The notes under the pieces are model-generated. The model saw only the letters and a program-made list of their open reading frames with translations. It did no database searches and was not told where the DNA came from. The translations under genes were made by a program, and so were the position numbers. A DNA stretch of 53,766 nt from Punctularia strigosozonata HHB-11173 SS5 (Eukaryota > Basidiomycota > Agaricomycetes > Corticiales > Punctulariaceae), in NCBI RefSeq assembly GCF_000264995.1, contig NW_006767437.1, forward strand, positions 1,104,187 through 1,157,952, written 5' to 3'. Positions 33,101 to 42,640 of the stretch are shown one piece after another. Position 1 is the first letter of the stretch; each line of letters opens with the position of its first letter.

Positions 33101-33523
33101 GGCGGTATAATATGGCGCATCGTCCAGCACATGTACGATGAGTCTGTCGCGCTCGGCCCTCCGTCGGATAGAGCTCATCATGACAACATCGGCCTTCACA
33201 TTGTCGTTGACAACGTTGAATACGTCGACGACTTGCTGACGGCTGATGAGATCAATCTCATCATCGGCAAACATTCCTCCGGAACTGCGTCATGGTGGCC
33301 ATCGCCTGATACTTGGAATGGATCTTCAATTGGTCGAGGATGGTGGAGCGAAAATGCCGAGGACTTCTTCCAGCGCCGCCTTCTGGATTGTCGAGATCCT
33401 CGCAGAAGCCAGGTGCTGAGAAATTCAGTCTGGAAAGATGTCTTGAAGGCGGATCGACGCGTCAAACCCGTGCTAAATGCATTGAAGATACACGCCGAGA
33501 AAGCGCTTGAAGCTGTCCTTTAG
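30173..33523 (+). CDS. Large uncharacterised Agaricomycete protein carried by the CACTA element
   Basis: A single uninterrupted frame of 1,116 residues. I chose the ATG at 30173 (MSVPPLEYRIKHLHERQWLH) because the 29 open codons before it contain no ATG. Residues 1-250 form a Trp/Phe-rich globular region (WLEKWISTMAFLPQTFMVRF, IGFYWYPGSLLPDCSFRFF, IYIYWGDAQ). A Ser/Pro/Trp-rich stretch follows, then a charged segment (KKYDSVLDEWDLSYDFVTHG) and an acidic loop. Next is a long low-complexity Ser/Pro/Ala region with two DVDPxDID motifs, and finally a folded C-terminal part of about 350 residues (LEIITSAMQAVEDVAVWLLQ, VDDLSDYLSCRDHRKVLRAA). The family recurs in mushroom genomes, often near transposons, but I cannot assign a function. 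It is intact, 57 bases from the right inverted repeat. Confidence 0.75.
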   Translation: MSVPPLEYRIKHLHERQWLHNSCYFAPFYPQPTQFHGTPLESLSYVPRDKMNMIPNEESCFRCVHAESWAGLEERFLTAIAWLEKWISTMAFLPQTFMVRFLRPFDPPSSFSYMEWTSETLARDNAFAARRALVLLATKLAFLVAMVNDTASNPDAWSTILETYNYGPRLDPAFVDVLSKSWVVRNDRSLPRIGFYWYPGSLLPDCSFRFFINANVPIYIYWGDAQTLLLKLPRELSADLRPTPEQARSAIDLTGHPLSPAPRPRRSRTTAASTSTSVPGSFPSQDEPWIPSTGLPAPSSSNWGTPGNWADPSPGWGSSDWHSQDWGMSTWGTASPPRPSTPYQPVPRMEPSLTEYGIVPAVRPPHIFGNTQVLDAQRNHEKKRYHAGEVIPSLRWEEGQDFRTFHIRRRDYHNYYINHLENPRLRQSRLSREANAARYPLPSQGGTAVIFEWQDGIRQRVPEWNRETIWNDLRNPWKKKYDSVLDEWDLSYDFVTHGSYWKKKEEEEKRDPYACMDEDEDYVSAYGDEDDNPDELVPTPLYRDIDFNPPLPPGEPEPMRVPSLSEPAPASASTSRPMPTPPSPSAPALTPSSSAPAPPPSSSVSSLPLSAVSSSSSQVPSLLSTASPASSSAPPPTSPTQSSAFPLRSTTPSTSTLSGPSFGTVSGASTSSWVPVSVSPDASLVNTTPRGTTPTASLSSDVDPMDIDAPGPPSLTPAPSDVDPVDIDGTTNAQDDGAVFVPNRRRPDPMFLDDMTFPVRHPLRLLREHFGLLPLPGTAFPVNTTNLQVDTLYHAYKVLGYFLPGDREEHLDAGISAQTANEVLGFIGSLILGSKMSAPANSALFPPPPSWLYRLESSHILQMRLTNNWRCVPVQNGWALRSLGIEDRCVVYLQDPAFVLEIITSAMQAVEDVAVWLLQMGVPFNLLDRRKRPSSRKIVIHSPVRVIRDFQSYVDDLSDYLSCRDHRKVLRAAFLAGGIIWRIVQHMYDESVALGPPSDRAHHDNIGLHIVVDNVEYVDDLLTADEINLIIGKHSSGTASWWPSPDTWNGSSIGRGWWSENAEDFFQRRLLDCRDPRRSQVLRNSVWKDVLKADRRVKPVLNALKIHAEKALEAVL

Positions 33524-33580
33524 GTGCGTTTGTTTCCCGCATGCAGAGACGGAACATCGTGATTTATTAATCTCGTCTGT

Positions 33581-34894
33581 AGAAGTCGATTTAGGCCCGC
33601 CTGTCCGCCTGACGCGAGCGTGTGGTCGCTCGCCGCCGGCCAGCGCATTGCTGCCCTATCTCGCCCCTTCTGTCGCATGCGCGGCAACCGACGTCGATCC
33701 ACTGGTAACACGGTGGACGATCACGTCCGCGCTCACGGGTCGTTGACTGCCCGCTCACGGGTTGCTGACTGCCCACTCACGGGCCGCTGATTGGGTCAAC
33801 CAATGTGGACTTTTCTTGTATTTAAAATATGCCACTCATCCGTCGCAAAACGAATTCTTCAAATTCTAATCTCGATTCCGTTCTTGCGCATTCTTGAAAT
33901 CCTAATGTAGTATATATGCCCATCCAATCTTGTAATATGGTTGTACATACGCGCATTGCGCATACTCAAAATCCACACCTCACCCGTTTTGAAATANNNN
34001 NNNNNNNNNNNNNNNNNNNNNNNNNNNNNNNNNNNNNNNNNNNNNNNNNNNNNNNNNNNNNNNNNNNNNNNNNNNNNNNNNNNNNNNNNNNNNNNNNNNN
34101 NNNNNNNNNNNNNNNNNNNNNNNNNNNNNNNNNNNNNNNNNNNNNNNNNNNNNNNNNNNNNNNNNNNNNNNNNNNNNNNNNNNNNNNNNNNNNNNNNNNN
34201 NNNNNNNNNNNNNNNNNNNNNNNNNNNNNNNNNNNNNNNNNNNNNNNNNNNNNNNNNNNNNNNNNNNNNNNNNNNNNNNNNNNNNNNNNNNNNNNNNNNN
34301 NNNNNNNNNNNNNNNNNNNNNNNNNNNNNNNNNNNNNNNNNNNNNNNNNNNNNNNNNNNNNNNNNNNNNNNNNNNNNNNNNNNNNNNNNNNNNNNNNNNN
34401 NNNNNNNNNNNNNNNNNNNNNNNNNNNNNNCATGCGCGGCAACCGACGTCGATCCACTGGTAACACGGTGGACGATCACGTCCGCGCTCACGGGTCGTTG
34501 ACTGCCCGCTCACGGGTTGCTGACTGCCCACTCACGGGCCGCTGATTGGGTCAACCAATGTGGACTTTTCTTGTATTTAAAATATGCCACTCATCCGTCG
34601 CAAAACGAATTCTTCAAATTCTAATCTCGATTCCGTTCTTGCGCATTCTTGAAATCCTAATGTAGTATATATGCCCATCCAATCTTGTAATATGGTTGTA
34701 CATACGCGCATTGCGCATACTCAAAATCCACACCTCACCCGTTTTGAAATAACTAATTGCGCTATTAAATACATGAATACTCGAAGTATTAAAACTTCTT
34801 TCGAATCCATCGGTAAAGTGAACCAATCTCAAAATTCGGTTTTGTATCCGGTTATAAATCCAAGGCTAGTGCGAACTTCATACCCACCGCTGTG
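33581..34894 (-). repeat. Right terminal inverted repeat (with gap and duplicated segment)
   Basis: Reverse complement of the left repeat. The unit is 95 bases at 33581-33675 plus 464 bases at 34431-34894, again exactly 559. Bases 33676-33996 are repeated at 34431-34751. Differences from the left copy seen by eye are about eight single bases, for example TTCGGAAG left against TTCGAAAG right, and two near the extreme ends. Confidence 0.85.
33997..34430. other. Assembly gap (434 N)
   Basis: A run of 434 N inside the right inverted repeat, bordered by a 321-bp direct duplication. As on the left, this looks like unmerged overlapping contig ends. Collapsing it restores the same 559-bp repeat length as on the left. 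Confidence 0.9.
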
Positions 34895-34897
34895 GGA
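34895..34897. repeat. Right target-site duplication GGA
   Basis: GGA follows the last base of the element (CACCGCTGTG|GGAACGGG) and matches 14493-14495. Confidence 0.85.
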
Positions 34898-35115
34898 ACG
34901 GGTCATATGCATTCATGAGTACGGATATGGGATGTCGTGCATACACGCTGTCAACACGCCCTACGCCGCAAAATATCTTGAGCCGATATGAAGCTCCGCG
35001 CTCGAGCGCCTACTGCCTGGAGCTACTTACAAAACGCCTTTCTCTGCCTGAGCCGCGCTCCCTCCGTTCCCTCCTCTCCATCCATACCACTCACACCTGT
35101 TCAACTCCTTCTCGC

Positions 35116-36373
35116 ATGGCGTCGCCACCACCCTCCAGCCCGGTATTAAACATCGCTGAACGAGGGCCTGAGCCTCCAGAAGAACCCCCGAAGGATGTGA
35201 GACGAGATCTAGGCCGTGTTGTTCAAGTAGTGGTCGCTGACCTCTTTACCGTAGGACGTGCCACACATTGGCAATCGCCGATCCACGAGCCAACGAGGAG
35301 ATGCTCGTAATGAAGCGGCCAGGCCCGTAGTGGGCGAACCAGGTCCAGAAACTCAAAACGGCGGCGGTGCAGCGGGCAATCGTGGCGACCTGCCATCCGC
35401 ACACGACCTGAAGACGAAAGTAAGACACGACATGCTCGGATAATGCCGCCAGTTACTAAGATACGATTCTTTGACAGCCCGCGGAAAACAAGCCGACAAA
35501 ACCTGGCGCCACGGGCTGGGACTACGTGTACGACCGGCTACAACTGTATGATCGGGAAATGATCAAGGGATACTCGGAGGATATCGATAACCTCCTCATC
35601 TTTGTGCGCTATTCTCTTGATCTAATCACCGCTCTTGTTAACGCGTCGTGTATTGATAGGCCGGTCTGTTCTCTGCGGTCCTCACGGCGTTCCTGATCGA
35701 AGTGTACACCCAGTTGCAGCCGGACAACACTCAGCTTTCCGTCCAACTGCTCTCGAATATTTCTCTCCAGCTCCAGCAGATCTCCTTGAACCAGGCCGCC
35801 CCTGCGTCCCTCGATCCGCTGAACATGTCCTTTCAGGCCGATTCCCATGTGGTCGCGATCAACGCACTCTGGTTCCTAAGCCTCATCCTCGCGCTCGCCT
35901 CTGCTCTGCTCGGCATATTCGTGAAGCAATGGCTTCGCGAGTACATGGCATGGCCGAACATCTCCCCCGTTCAGCACGCCATACAGCTTCGGAAGTTCCG
36001 CTACGATGCCTTTCAAAAATGGAAAGTCCCCACTATCGTGACGTTGGTTCCTGGCCTTTTGCAGCTCGCGGTCGTGCTTTTCTTCGGCGGGCTCGTCACT
36101 CTACTTTGGCCCATTGACACCGTCGTAGCTGGAGTGTGCTGCGCCGCCGCCGGTTTAACCACATTCATGGCGGCGCTGACCGTACTACTACCGCTGTTCT
36201 TCGAGACTTGTCCATACAAGACACCGTTCGGATGGATGATACGCCCTATTCTACGACCGTTTTACCGCGTCATCAGACCATTTCTGTACTCCCTATACTC
36301 TTGGAACCGGCCGGACTGGCTCGGATCCATTATGTGGTACTTTTGGACAATGCTAGTGACCAGTCCAGTCTAA
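35116..36373 (+). pseudogene. DUF6535 gene, copy 3, 3'-truncated
   Basis: Exons 35116-35196, 35255-35419 and 35478-35603 have the same lengths as in copy 1 (81, 165, 126 nt). Exon 4 starts at 35660 after a 56-nt intron. The frame is intact through all four membrane helices and up to IMWYFW, then similarity to copies 1 and 2 ends abruptly at about 36346. Thirteen bases short of a full codon row later the new sequence gives a short tail (TMLVTSPV) and a stop at 36371-36373, for 361 residues instead of 945-969. The soluble domain and disordered tail are lost. The CACTA insertion lies about 220 bases upstream of the ATG, and the TATA box found in copies 1 and 2 is not preserved (GAGCTACTTACAAAACG). 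It could still encode a short membrane protein if transcribed. Confidence 0.8.
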
Positions 36374-36779
36374 TAAAACACCTGCTACAGCAGCAAAAAC
36401 ACCTTGCACAAACCGCCTGCAACTGAGCCTTGCCTTCCTCGTAAACAAAACGCAGTATCAACACCTGGACTCGCGTGGGCCTCGCACGCGTGCGCCCGTG
36501 CAGTATAAACTGCAGCTTCTTCAGAGCACCAAGCCGCCCAATAAAGTTCAGCACGCGATGCTAGACTCGTCCGCAGATGGGCAGCCAAATACGGCAGGGG
36601 TGGCACGTGTTCGTGTCGTGCTCTGATTGAACCTCTCTTCTTATTAATTCACATACTCATCTACTGGCTTATTTGATGCGCGCGCACTGCTAATTCGTAT
36701 CGGACGCGCCACACTAGTAACTAAGGCGGATGGGCAGGGCAGGACTCTACTGTGAACACTGATATGTAGGATAACACAC
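36374..36779. other. Sequence after the breakpoint; no gene seen
   Basis: Starts within about 30 bases of the point where DUF6535 copy 3 is cut. It is unrelated to the array. I see neither a protein family nor a recognisable transposon end. Confidence 0.4.
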
Positions 36780-37445
36780 GTACAAGATATGTTAGCAGCG
36801 GCATGAGACGATTCATCACGGTGAGCGCGAGCACGCCGGCGCGATCTGGCTGATAATCTCCAGCAGAATCACGAGGAGGTATGCCTACTCTCGGGCTCAA
36901 CCTCGACAACAAACTCCAGCAGCCTCGCACAACGAACGCGAGCACGCCTGCGCGGGTTGGTTGACAATCCCCGGCAACAGCATGAGGAAGATAGGCGCCG
37001 TGCTTCAGCCCGGCCCCGTCGAGATACGCCAGCAGCGGCACGAGACGCTCCGTCCTGGTGAGCGCGAGCACACCGGCGCGATCTGGCTGATAATCTCCAG
37101 CAGAATCACGAGGAGATATGCCTACTCTCGGGCTCAACCTCGACAACAAACTCCAGCAGCCTCGCGCAACGAACGCGAGCACACCTGCGCGGGCTGATTG
37201 ACAATCCCCGGCAACAGCACGAAGAAGATCGGCGCCGTGCTTCAGCCCGGCCCCGTCGAGATACGCCAGCAGCGGCGTGAGACGATTCATCACGGTGAGC
37301 GCGAGCACGCCGGCGCGATCTGGCTGATAATCTCCAGCAGAATCACGAGGAGGTATGCCTACTCTCGGGCTCAACCTCGACAACAAACTCCAGCAGCCTT
37401 GTGTGATGAGCGTGAGCACGCCTGCGCGGGCTGGTTGATTGTCCG
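36780..37445. repeat. 237-bp macrosatellite, open on both strands
   Basis: Full units at 36958-37194 and 37195-37431 (boundary TTGACAATCCCCGGCAACAGC) follow a partial unit from 36780. Each unit contains two related half-units sharing GCGAGCACRCCKGCGCG. Because 237 is a multiple of three, long frames stay open on both strands. The minus frame repeats DRAGVLAL and ARAGVLAF and the plus frame repeats AYSRAQPRQQTPAA. There is no start context or intron evidence for a gene. Confidence 0.85.
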
Positions 37446-37955
37446 CATGTCGGCACCCCCGATGCATGCGCAGTGCCGCTTTGCGTCATTCATCCATTTC
37501 AGTGACTTCACATAAATAAATGTCTTGTCGTCGACACACGGTGTACATCGTCACCGCGTCATACTGCGATGGAGTATTAAATTGAACCACCCGCGTGTCA
37601 TAGCCTACAATGAGATCGCCGTCACCGAAGGTTGCGTGCAGCGTACGTTTTGCAAGGTTGATGATGGGTGTATATGACCATGACCATGGTATTGTCAAGA
37701 AATTCTATATGATACTACTCGCAACGTGCAATTGACTGACTATGCAAGACTATCGCTCGCTATCTAGGGCACAGATTAAGCTGCATGTTAGAAATATAAG
37801 GAACGGACTACTAGTACTCTGATAGAAAGTGAATGGAGCAAGGTCATAACAGAATTAGAGATACTCTGTACGCGAATCGAACTTGATGCTACAAGCGAGG
37901 TCGCCTGATGAGAATGAATGAGTACGTTTGAACTAACTGAGATCGCGACATCTAC
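37446..37955. other. AT-richer spacer, no gene seen
   Basis: Downstream flank of the 982-residue gene, whose stop codon is at 37956-37958 on the minus strand. Probably its 3' untranslated region and terminator. No distinct poly(A) signal stands out. Confidence 0.4.
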
Positions 37956-40900
37956 TTACTTGCGGGGCGGCTGCTTCTCGTTTTCTTCGTCGTCTCTCGC
38001 AGAAATGCCGCTGGCGGCAGCTTTTAAAACCCAGCATAGATCGTGGGCGCCTGTAGCCAGTTTCTGGCAGAGCTCCTGCTCTTCGGTCGACAGGTAGAGG
38101 CATACGAGAGATGCGACCACGGTGACAACACCCATTTGACCAGTTTTGATGTCAGGGTAGCGAGCCCCAGGAGGGGTTTCACGAGAATGAGGCATGATGG
38201 CACCGCGCCATGCCGGCTGCAGTGTTGCCCACCACAAAAACCACCCCGCGATGTCTTGCCCTGGGTCCCACGACTTCATGCTTGCGAAGTCTCGTTTCGG
38301 GCCCGTCATCCATGTCTGGATGACTTTGGGTCGGTTGATGGCCTTGGTGCGAGACTGACAGGACGAATGAAACACAAAGTTCACAGACAGCTAAAGCACT
38401 CACATTCTGTGCTCGGAATTGTGACTTGGCTTCGAAAACAATAAAAGCTTTGAGCATCTGCAGAAAATCGTTGTAGGGGCCGTATTCCTGAGATCCCATG
38501 AACTTGACTGCGGATGTAAAATAGGTAGGCAGACTTTCGTCTAGCACAACTTTGCCGATGAGCTCAGCGGCCGATAGTCTTGCATCCAATGCGGTGAATG
38601 CGGTGGATTCGAGGGATGCCAACTTCTGCGATGCTTTACGAACACGCCCGGACTTCCTGGTAGAGATTGGATTGGGCATAGCACGTGTCGGTTTGCCGCT
38701 GGTCTCAGAATTAGTCAATTATAAGGCCATAGAATGTGTACACACTACGAACCTGTTGAGCGCCAAAATCTCCTGCCGCTCCTCATCATCCAAATCATTG
38801 GAGGTGACGCCAAGTGGAATGTCATCAGCCCCATCCTCATCCTCATCCTCATCTGCGTCCAAATCAACGAGGCCATTGGCGGGGGCTGAAGAAACATTGA
38901 GATGTCTCCGTATTGTGGTCGTTTGAGTACGTGAGTCAACCGCCGCTTGAGAAGCGGCCGCGGGTGGTGCAAGCGGTAGCGGCAGCGCTGACAACGAGAC
39001 CTGAGGCATCGCAGAGGGCGGGATTTGAGGTGCCGCAGAGGGCACGACCTGAGGCGCCGCCGAGGACGCGACGTGAGGCATGGCCTCGGGCACGACCTGA
39101 GGTGGCGCCGAGGGCGGGACTTGAGGCGCCACTGAGGGAGGGACTGGTGATACTACCGAGGGCGGGACCTGTAGTGGCGCTGTAGGCAGGGCATGAGGTG
39201 GCGCTGAGGGCGGGACGTGAGGCGCGGCCGAGGGAACGACCTGAGGCGTGGCCGATGGCACGACGTGAGGCGTGGCCGAGGGCACGACCTGAGGGGGCGC
39301 CGAGGGCGGGACTTGAGGCGCCGCAGAGGGCGGGACGTGAGGCGTGGCCTCGGGCACGACCTGAGGTGGTGCCGAGGGCGGGACTTGAGGCGCCGACGAG
39401 GGCGGGACGTGAGGCGTGGCCTCGGGCACAACCTGAGGTGGCGCCGAGGGAGGGACCGGAGACGTTATGAAGGGCAGGACCGGAGACGTCGGGGAGGGCA
39501 GAACATGAGGCGCCGCAGGGGGGGGGACGTGAGGCGCCGCCGAGGGCAGTACTTGAGGCGCTGCCAAGGGAGGGACCAGCGATGTCACAGAGGGCAGGAC
39601 CTGTAACGGCGCTGTAGGCAGAACATGAGGCGGCACGGAGGACGAGACCTGGGGCGGCGCCGAGGGCAGGACTGGAGATGATACAACGGGGGGCACGGCA
39701 GACGGGGCAAGGAAAGGGTTTGATTCCGATCTGAACACCTGTTCTTCTGCTTGTACCAGAATTGTCTTCTCGCGACGGGCTTTCGCCTTCTTGTGGTTGG
39801 AAGCCACTTTCTCGGCTCTACGACGCTTCTTCGAAGGGGCCGGCACCGTGCCTGATGAAGGATCACCAGGGTATTCTATGATAGACGTTGCTGCAGTGGC
39901 AACAAAATCGAGCGAAACGTCTGTGACGAGGGTCATGTCCAGCAATGATGGATCTATCACAGCGGGGTCGAAACTGGCATTTGCGGTAGCCGAAGTTGGG
40001 CCAGTCGAAGTCGAAGTCGAAGCCGCCATCAAGCTCGAGGCATTGAACGTCGAAGTCTGTATCCGGGTGAGACTTAATGCCATACATTCGGCTGGAGCTA
40101 TTGGTTCCTGATGTGAGCTTCAAACTTAAGTCTGCAATTGAATTGACTCACAGAAGGTTGCATCGCAGAACTGACGAAACCTGCGTATGTCTTCCTTGTA
40201 TTCCGAGTTCCAGTCGGACCATTCCATGCCTTGCTTGCATTTTCCAACGGATAGGCTAAAGACGATAAGTGGACAGCCGAATCGGTGTCATGTTGACTCA
40301 CTGCAAAGTATTCACTTTGCCGTTCGGGGCCCGAGGTAAAGGACCTCCACAGGTTATACTGAAGTTCCAGCCCGTCTGCTTGTGAAGACTTTCCGCGACA
40401 CGTTTCAGGGTATGGGGAAGATTGTCGAGAGACCTAAAACAGATTAGACTATGAATGGCATCGGGTAATGCTGTACTCACTCTTGAATCTGTTTCGCACG
40501 AATCATGTCAGAGTCGTCGAAGGGGCTGACCTCGATATAGCGCTCCACGTCGTCCTTGAGATATCCTGTCTCACGGTACTCGTCCACGAGCGCCCTCGCT
40601 GCATGGTCCGCGTTCTCAAGCTGCTGCCCTGCCCACATATTACGAAAAGAGATCTCCTTCTTCTCATCCCACCCGGCCGTGACTGCTGCTTCCCACGCCT
40701 GATCATACGCGGCCTTCACCTCCGGTTTATCGTAGAAGACGCGCATCCATGCGTGGACAGGCTTCGTCGAATGTTAGACTCTAGAGAGCACGGTAATTGT
40801 ACACTGGATGATGCTCACTTGTGGTTTCCTTTTTTCCTTGTTTGTTAGGTTGAGTAATCTGGCGCGATTAGGGGCCACAAAACCAGACGCCTGCTCAGCC

Positions 40901-41278
40901 GCAGCACGCTTGCCGTTGTTCTGATACCAGTAAGTCATTTGCTGTTGTTCGAAGTAACACCTGGTTAGTATCACATAGGGCTGGGCTGGGTTAAAGCAGG
41001 CAACATACCGCGAGCCGTCGTGCACGACGTTGAGCACAACCTAGGTGCCGAAATGCCTTCATGGCATCGCCTCCGCTCTCGGCGATCTCTTCCGGGTTAG
41101 GCATCACAGGATGTGCGCGGAGGTATATGCACCATACGCGTCTGTAGAACGACTGCTTGTCGCTTCCGGAGTTCACATATTCGGTTGCATGGCTGGAGAG
41201 CAGTGCTCGCTCCGCCTCGCTCCACACAGATGGTTGTGATATTACAGGCGTAACAGGTGGTTGCGACACTGCAGGCAT
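37956..41278 (-). CDS. 982-residue uncharacterised protein with long Pro/Val repeat, eight exons
   Basis: Eight exons join in consistent phase: 41278-41009, 40941-40819, 40761-40481, 40433-40302, 40255-40152, 40097-38753, 38698-38404 and 38354-37956. The introns are 46-67 nt, and several have GTGAGT or GTATGT donors. Residues 1-130 include WSEAERALLSSHATEYV and QMTYWYQNNGKRAAAEQA, which look like a small helical DNA-binding fold. Residues 132-270 contain a conserved block (SLDNLPHTLKRVAESLHKQT, WNFSITCGGPLPR). Next comes a basic stretch, KKRRRAEKVASNHKKAKARR, probably a nuclear localisation signal. About 240 residues of a decapeptide-like repeat (APQVPPSAPPQV, EATPHVPPSA) follow. The C-terminus has WFLWWATLQPAWRG and TGQMGVVTVVASLVCLYLS. 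The same block order is known from an Agaricomycete family of unknown role. Every splice junction and frame is intact, which argues for a real gene. Confidence 0.75.
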
Positions 41279-42000
41279 TCTCGGATGAAGCTGAGGGTAG
41301 TTGCTGCGGTTTTTCCAGGCCCTTTCTGACTTTATTCATCCTCTAGCTCAAGCTGCGAATACTCCATGGTGACGAGAATTCCGATGAACGGCTACAGCTG
41401 CCGCTGTCCTCCAATGTACGTTTCACCACAGTACATCGCCGTCCTTCTCTCTTAATCTCATGATAGCTTCCACGAAGAGCACGGTACATGTCATAGTGCG
41501 CTATACTCCGTCAAAACAATCCAAATCCGTGCAGATCACCCACCATGAAAATTGATGAGGGTACGGCTAGATCCGATGGTCTGTGCATATTGTATCATAA
41601 CCATTTCTCCTTCGCTGAGTACTTGTTCGATGATGAATACTTTACATAGGATTTCGACGATCCAGCACGTCGCCACCCTCGCCATTTCCCGTTGACTTTG
41701 CATCGCTAAGCTTGTAGCAATGGGTGCAATCCCAACGATCGCGGCCCGTAAATACAACAACGAAGCGCATTGCGCACGACCTGGCCGATTGGGTGCGTTG
41801 CATTCTCCCGGGGATTTCCGTGAAGTTTATGCCGATATGGCAATGTTGGCAGTGGGCCGCATAACGCCGAGTGAGCCAACAGATAAACCAGTAACTTCTC
41901 CTGTCATTGGTGATTTGTGCAATAGCTGAACGGTGCGTTGTCGCGGTCGCGATCTCCCGCGCACCGGATGTTGATAACTCAATTAATGATCCATGCATTG
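41279..42000. other. Upstream region of the 982-residue gene, no gene seen
   Basis: Short open frames on both strands with no motif or splice support. It presumably contains the promoter of the gene starting at 41278. Confidence 0.4.
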
Positions 42001-42640
42001 TCGGGTTATAGGCCATGCGACGACGTCTCCCGGCGTCACCGGCGCCTTGCGAAGGAGCTTGACGGCGCGTGCGCCACGGCGCTCGCCATTCACTGAAGTT
42101 AACTCGGAAGTACTTCGTGTGATGCTAGTGCTACCAGCAGAGAATGCTGTGATATAGTCCATCACCGACATCTCACGAAGGAGCTGAATAAATTCGATGC
42201 GCCGATTCATGCGCTATCCACTGCGAATTTAACACTGACACTGTGAGTTTGGCAGATTTGAGTGATGCCGATCTCAAGATCATCCAACGACATCTTCCGT
42301 GCCCGGCATCTTGCAAAGGAGCATGACAGGCCCATGCACCACGGCATTTTGTCATGCTTATGACAATGTTTGGACATTGATGTCACAAGCTTGGGAAGAC
42401 TTCGTGTGATGCTATCGCTACCAGCGGAGGAAGACCGCGATCTAGTCCATCGGTCTCGCGAAGGAGCTGTACGATCCGGTGTGCCCCTTCGTATGCTATC
42501 CGCGGAGCGTTTCATCCTGACACTACAGATTTGGTAGGGATTCGGGCGACGCCGATTTGAAGATTATGCAATGACGTCCCCCACCAACGGCGTCAAGTTC
42601 GCGGGAGTTTCACGATGCTGTACGCTGCGGTGTTCTCCTT
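42000..42640. repeat. Degenerate ~291-bp tandem repeat
   Basis: CTTCGTGTGATGCTA occurs at about 42112 and again at about 42403. The surrounding phrases (GCGAAGGAGCT, ACCAGCRGAG, ATAGTCCATC or CTAGTCCATC) recur in the same order. A third partial copy starts near 42550. Copies differ at many bases. The frames (MNRRIEF, MKRSADSI) are not conserved between copies, so this does not look coding. Confidence 0.7.

Larger units (their letters stand above)
14496..34894. mobile_element. CACTA/EnSpm-like DNA transposon with cargo genes
   Basis: A complete element of 20,399 bases as assembled, or about 18.9 kb if the duplicated sequence around the two N gaps is collapsed. The left end starts CACGGCGGTG and the right end finishes CACCGCTGTG, so the inverted ends both begin CAC with one mismatch in ten. 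A 3-bp GGA duplication flanks it. CAC-starting ends with 3-bp duplications are the hallmark of CACTA elements, and the Tnp2-type transposase inside agrees. The terminal repeats are unusually long (559 bp) and almost identical, which points to recent insertion. Cargo on both strands: transposase, coiled-coil companion, three small genes, a WD40 gene and a 1,116-residue protein. Four satellite blocks and a hairpin family fill the spaces. Confidence 0.88.

Noticed and set aside
38913-39866. Arg-rich plus-strand frames (RRGRDVRRG repeats) opposite the 982-residue gene
   Set aside because: They are the antisense of the Pro/Val repeat. The minus-strand gene has eight phase-consistent exons, and these frames have none.
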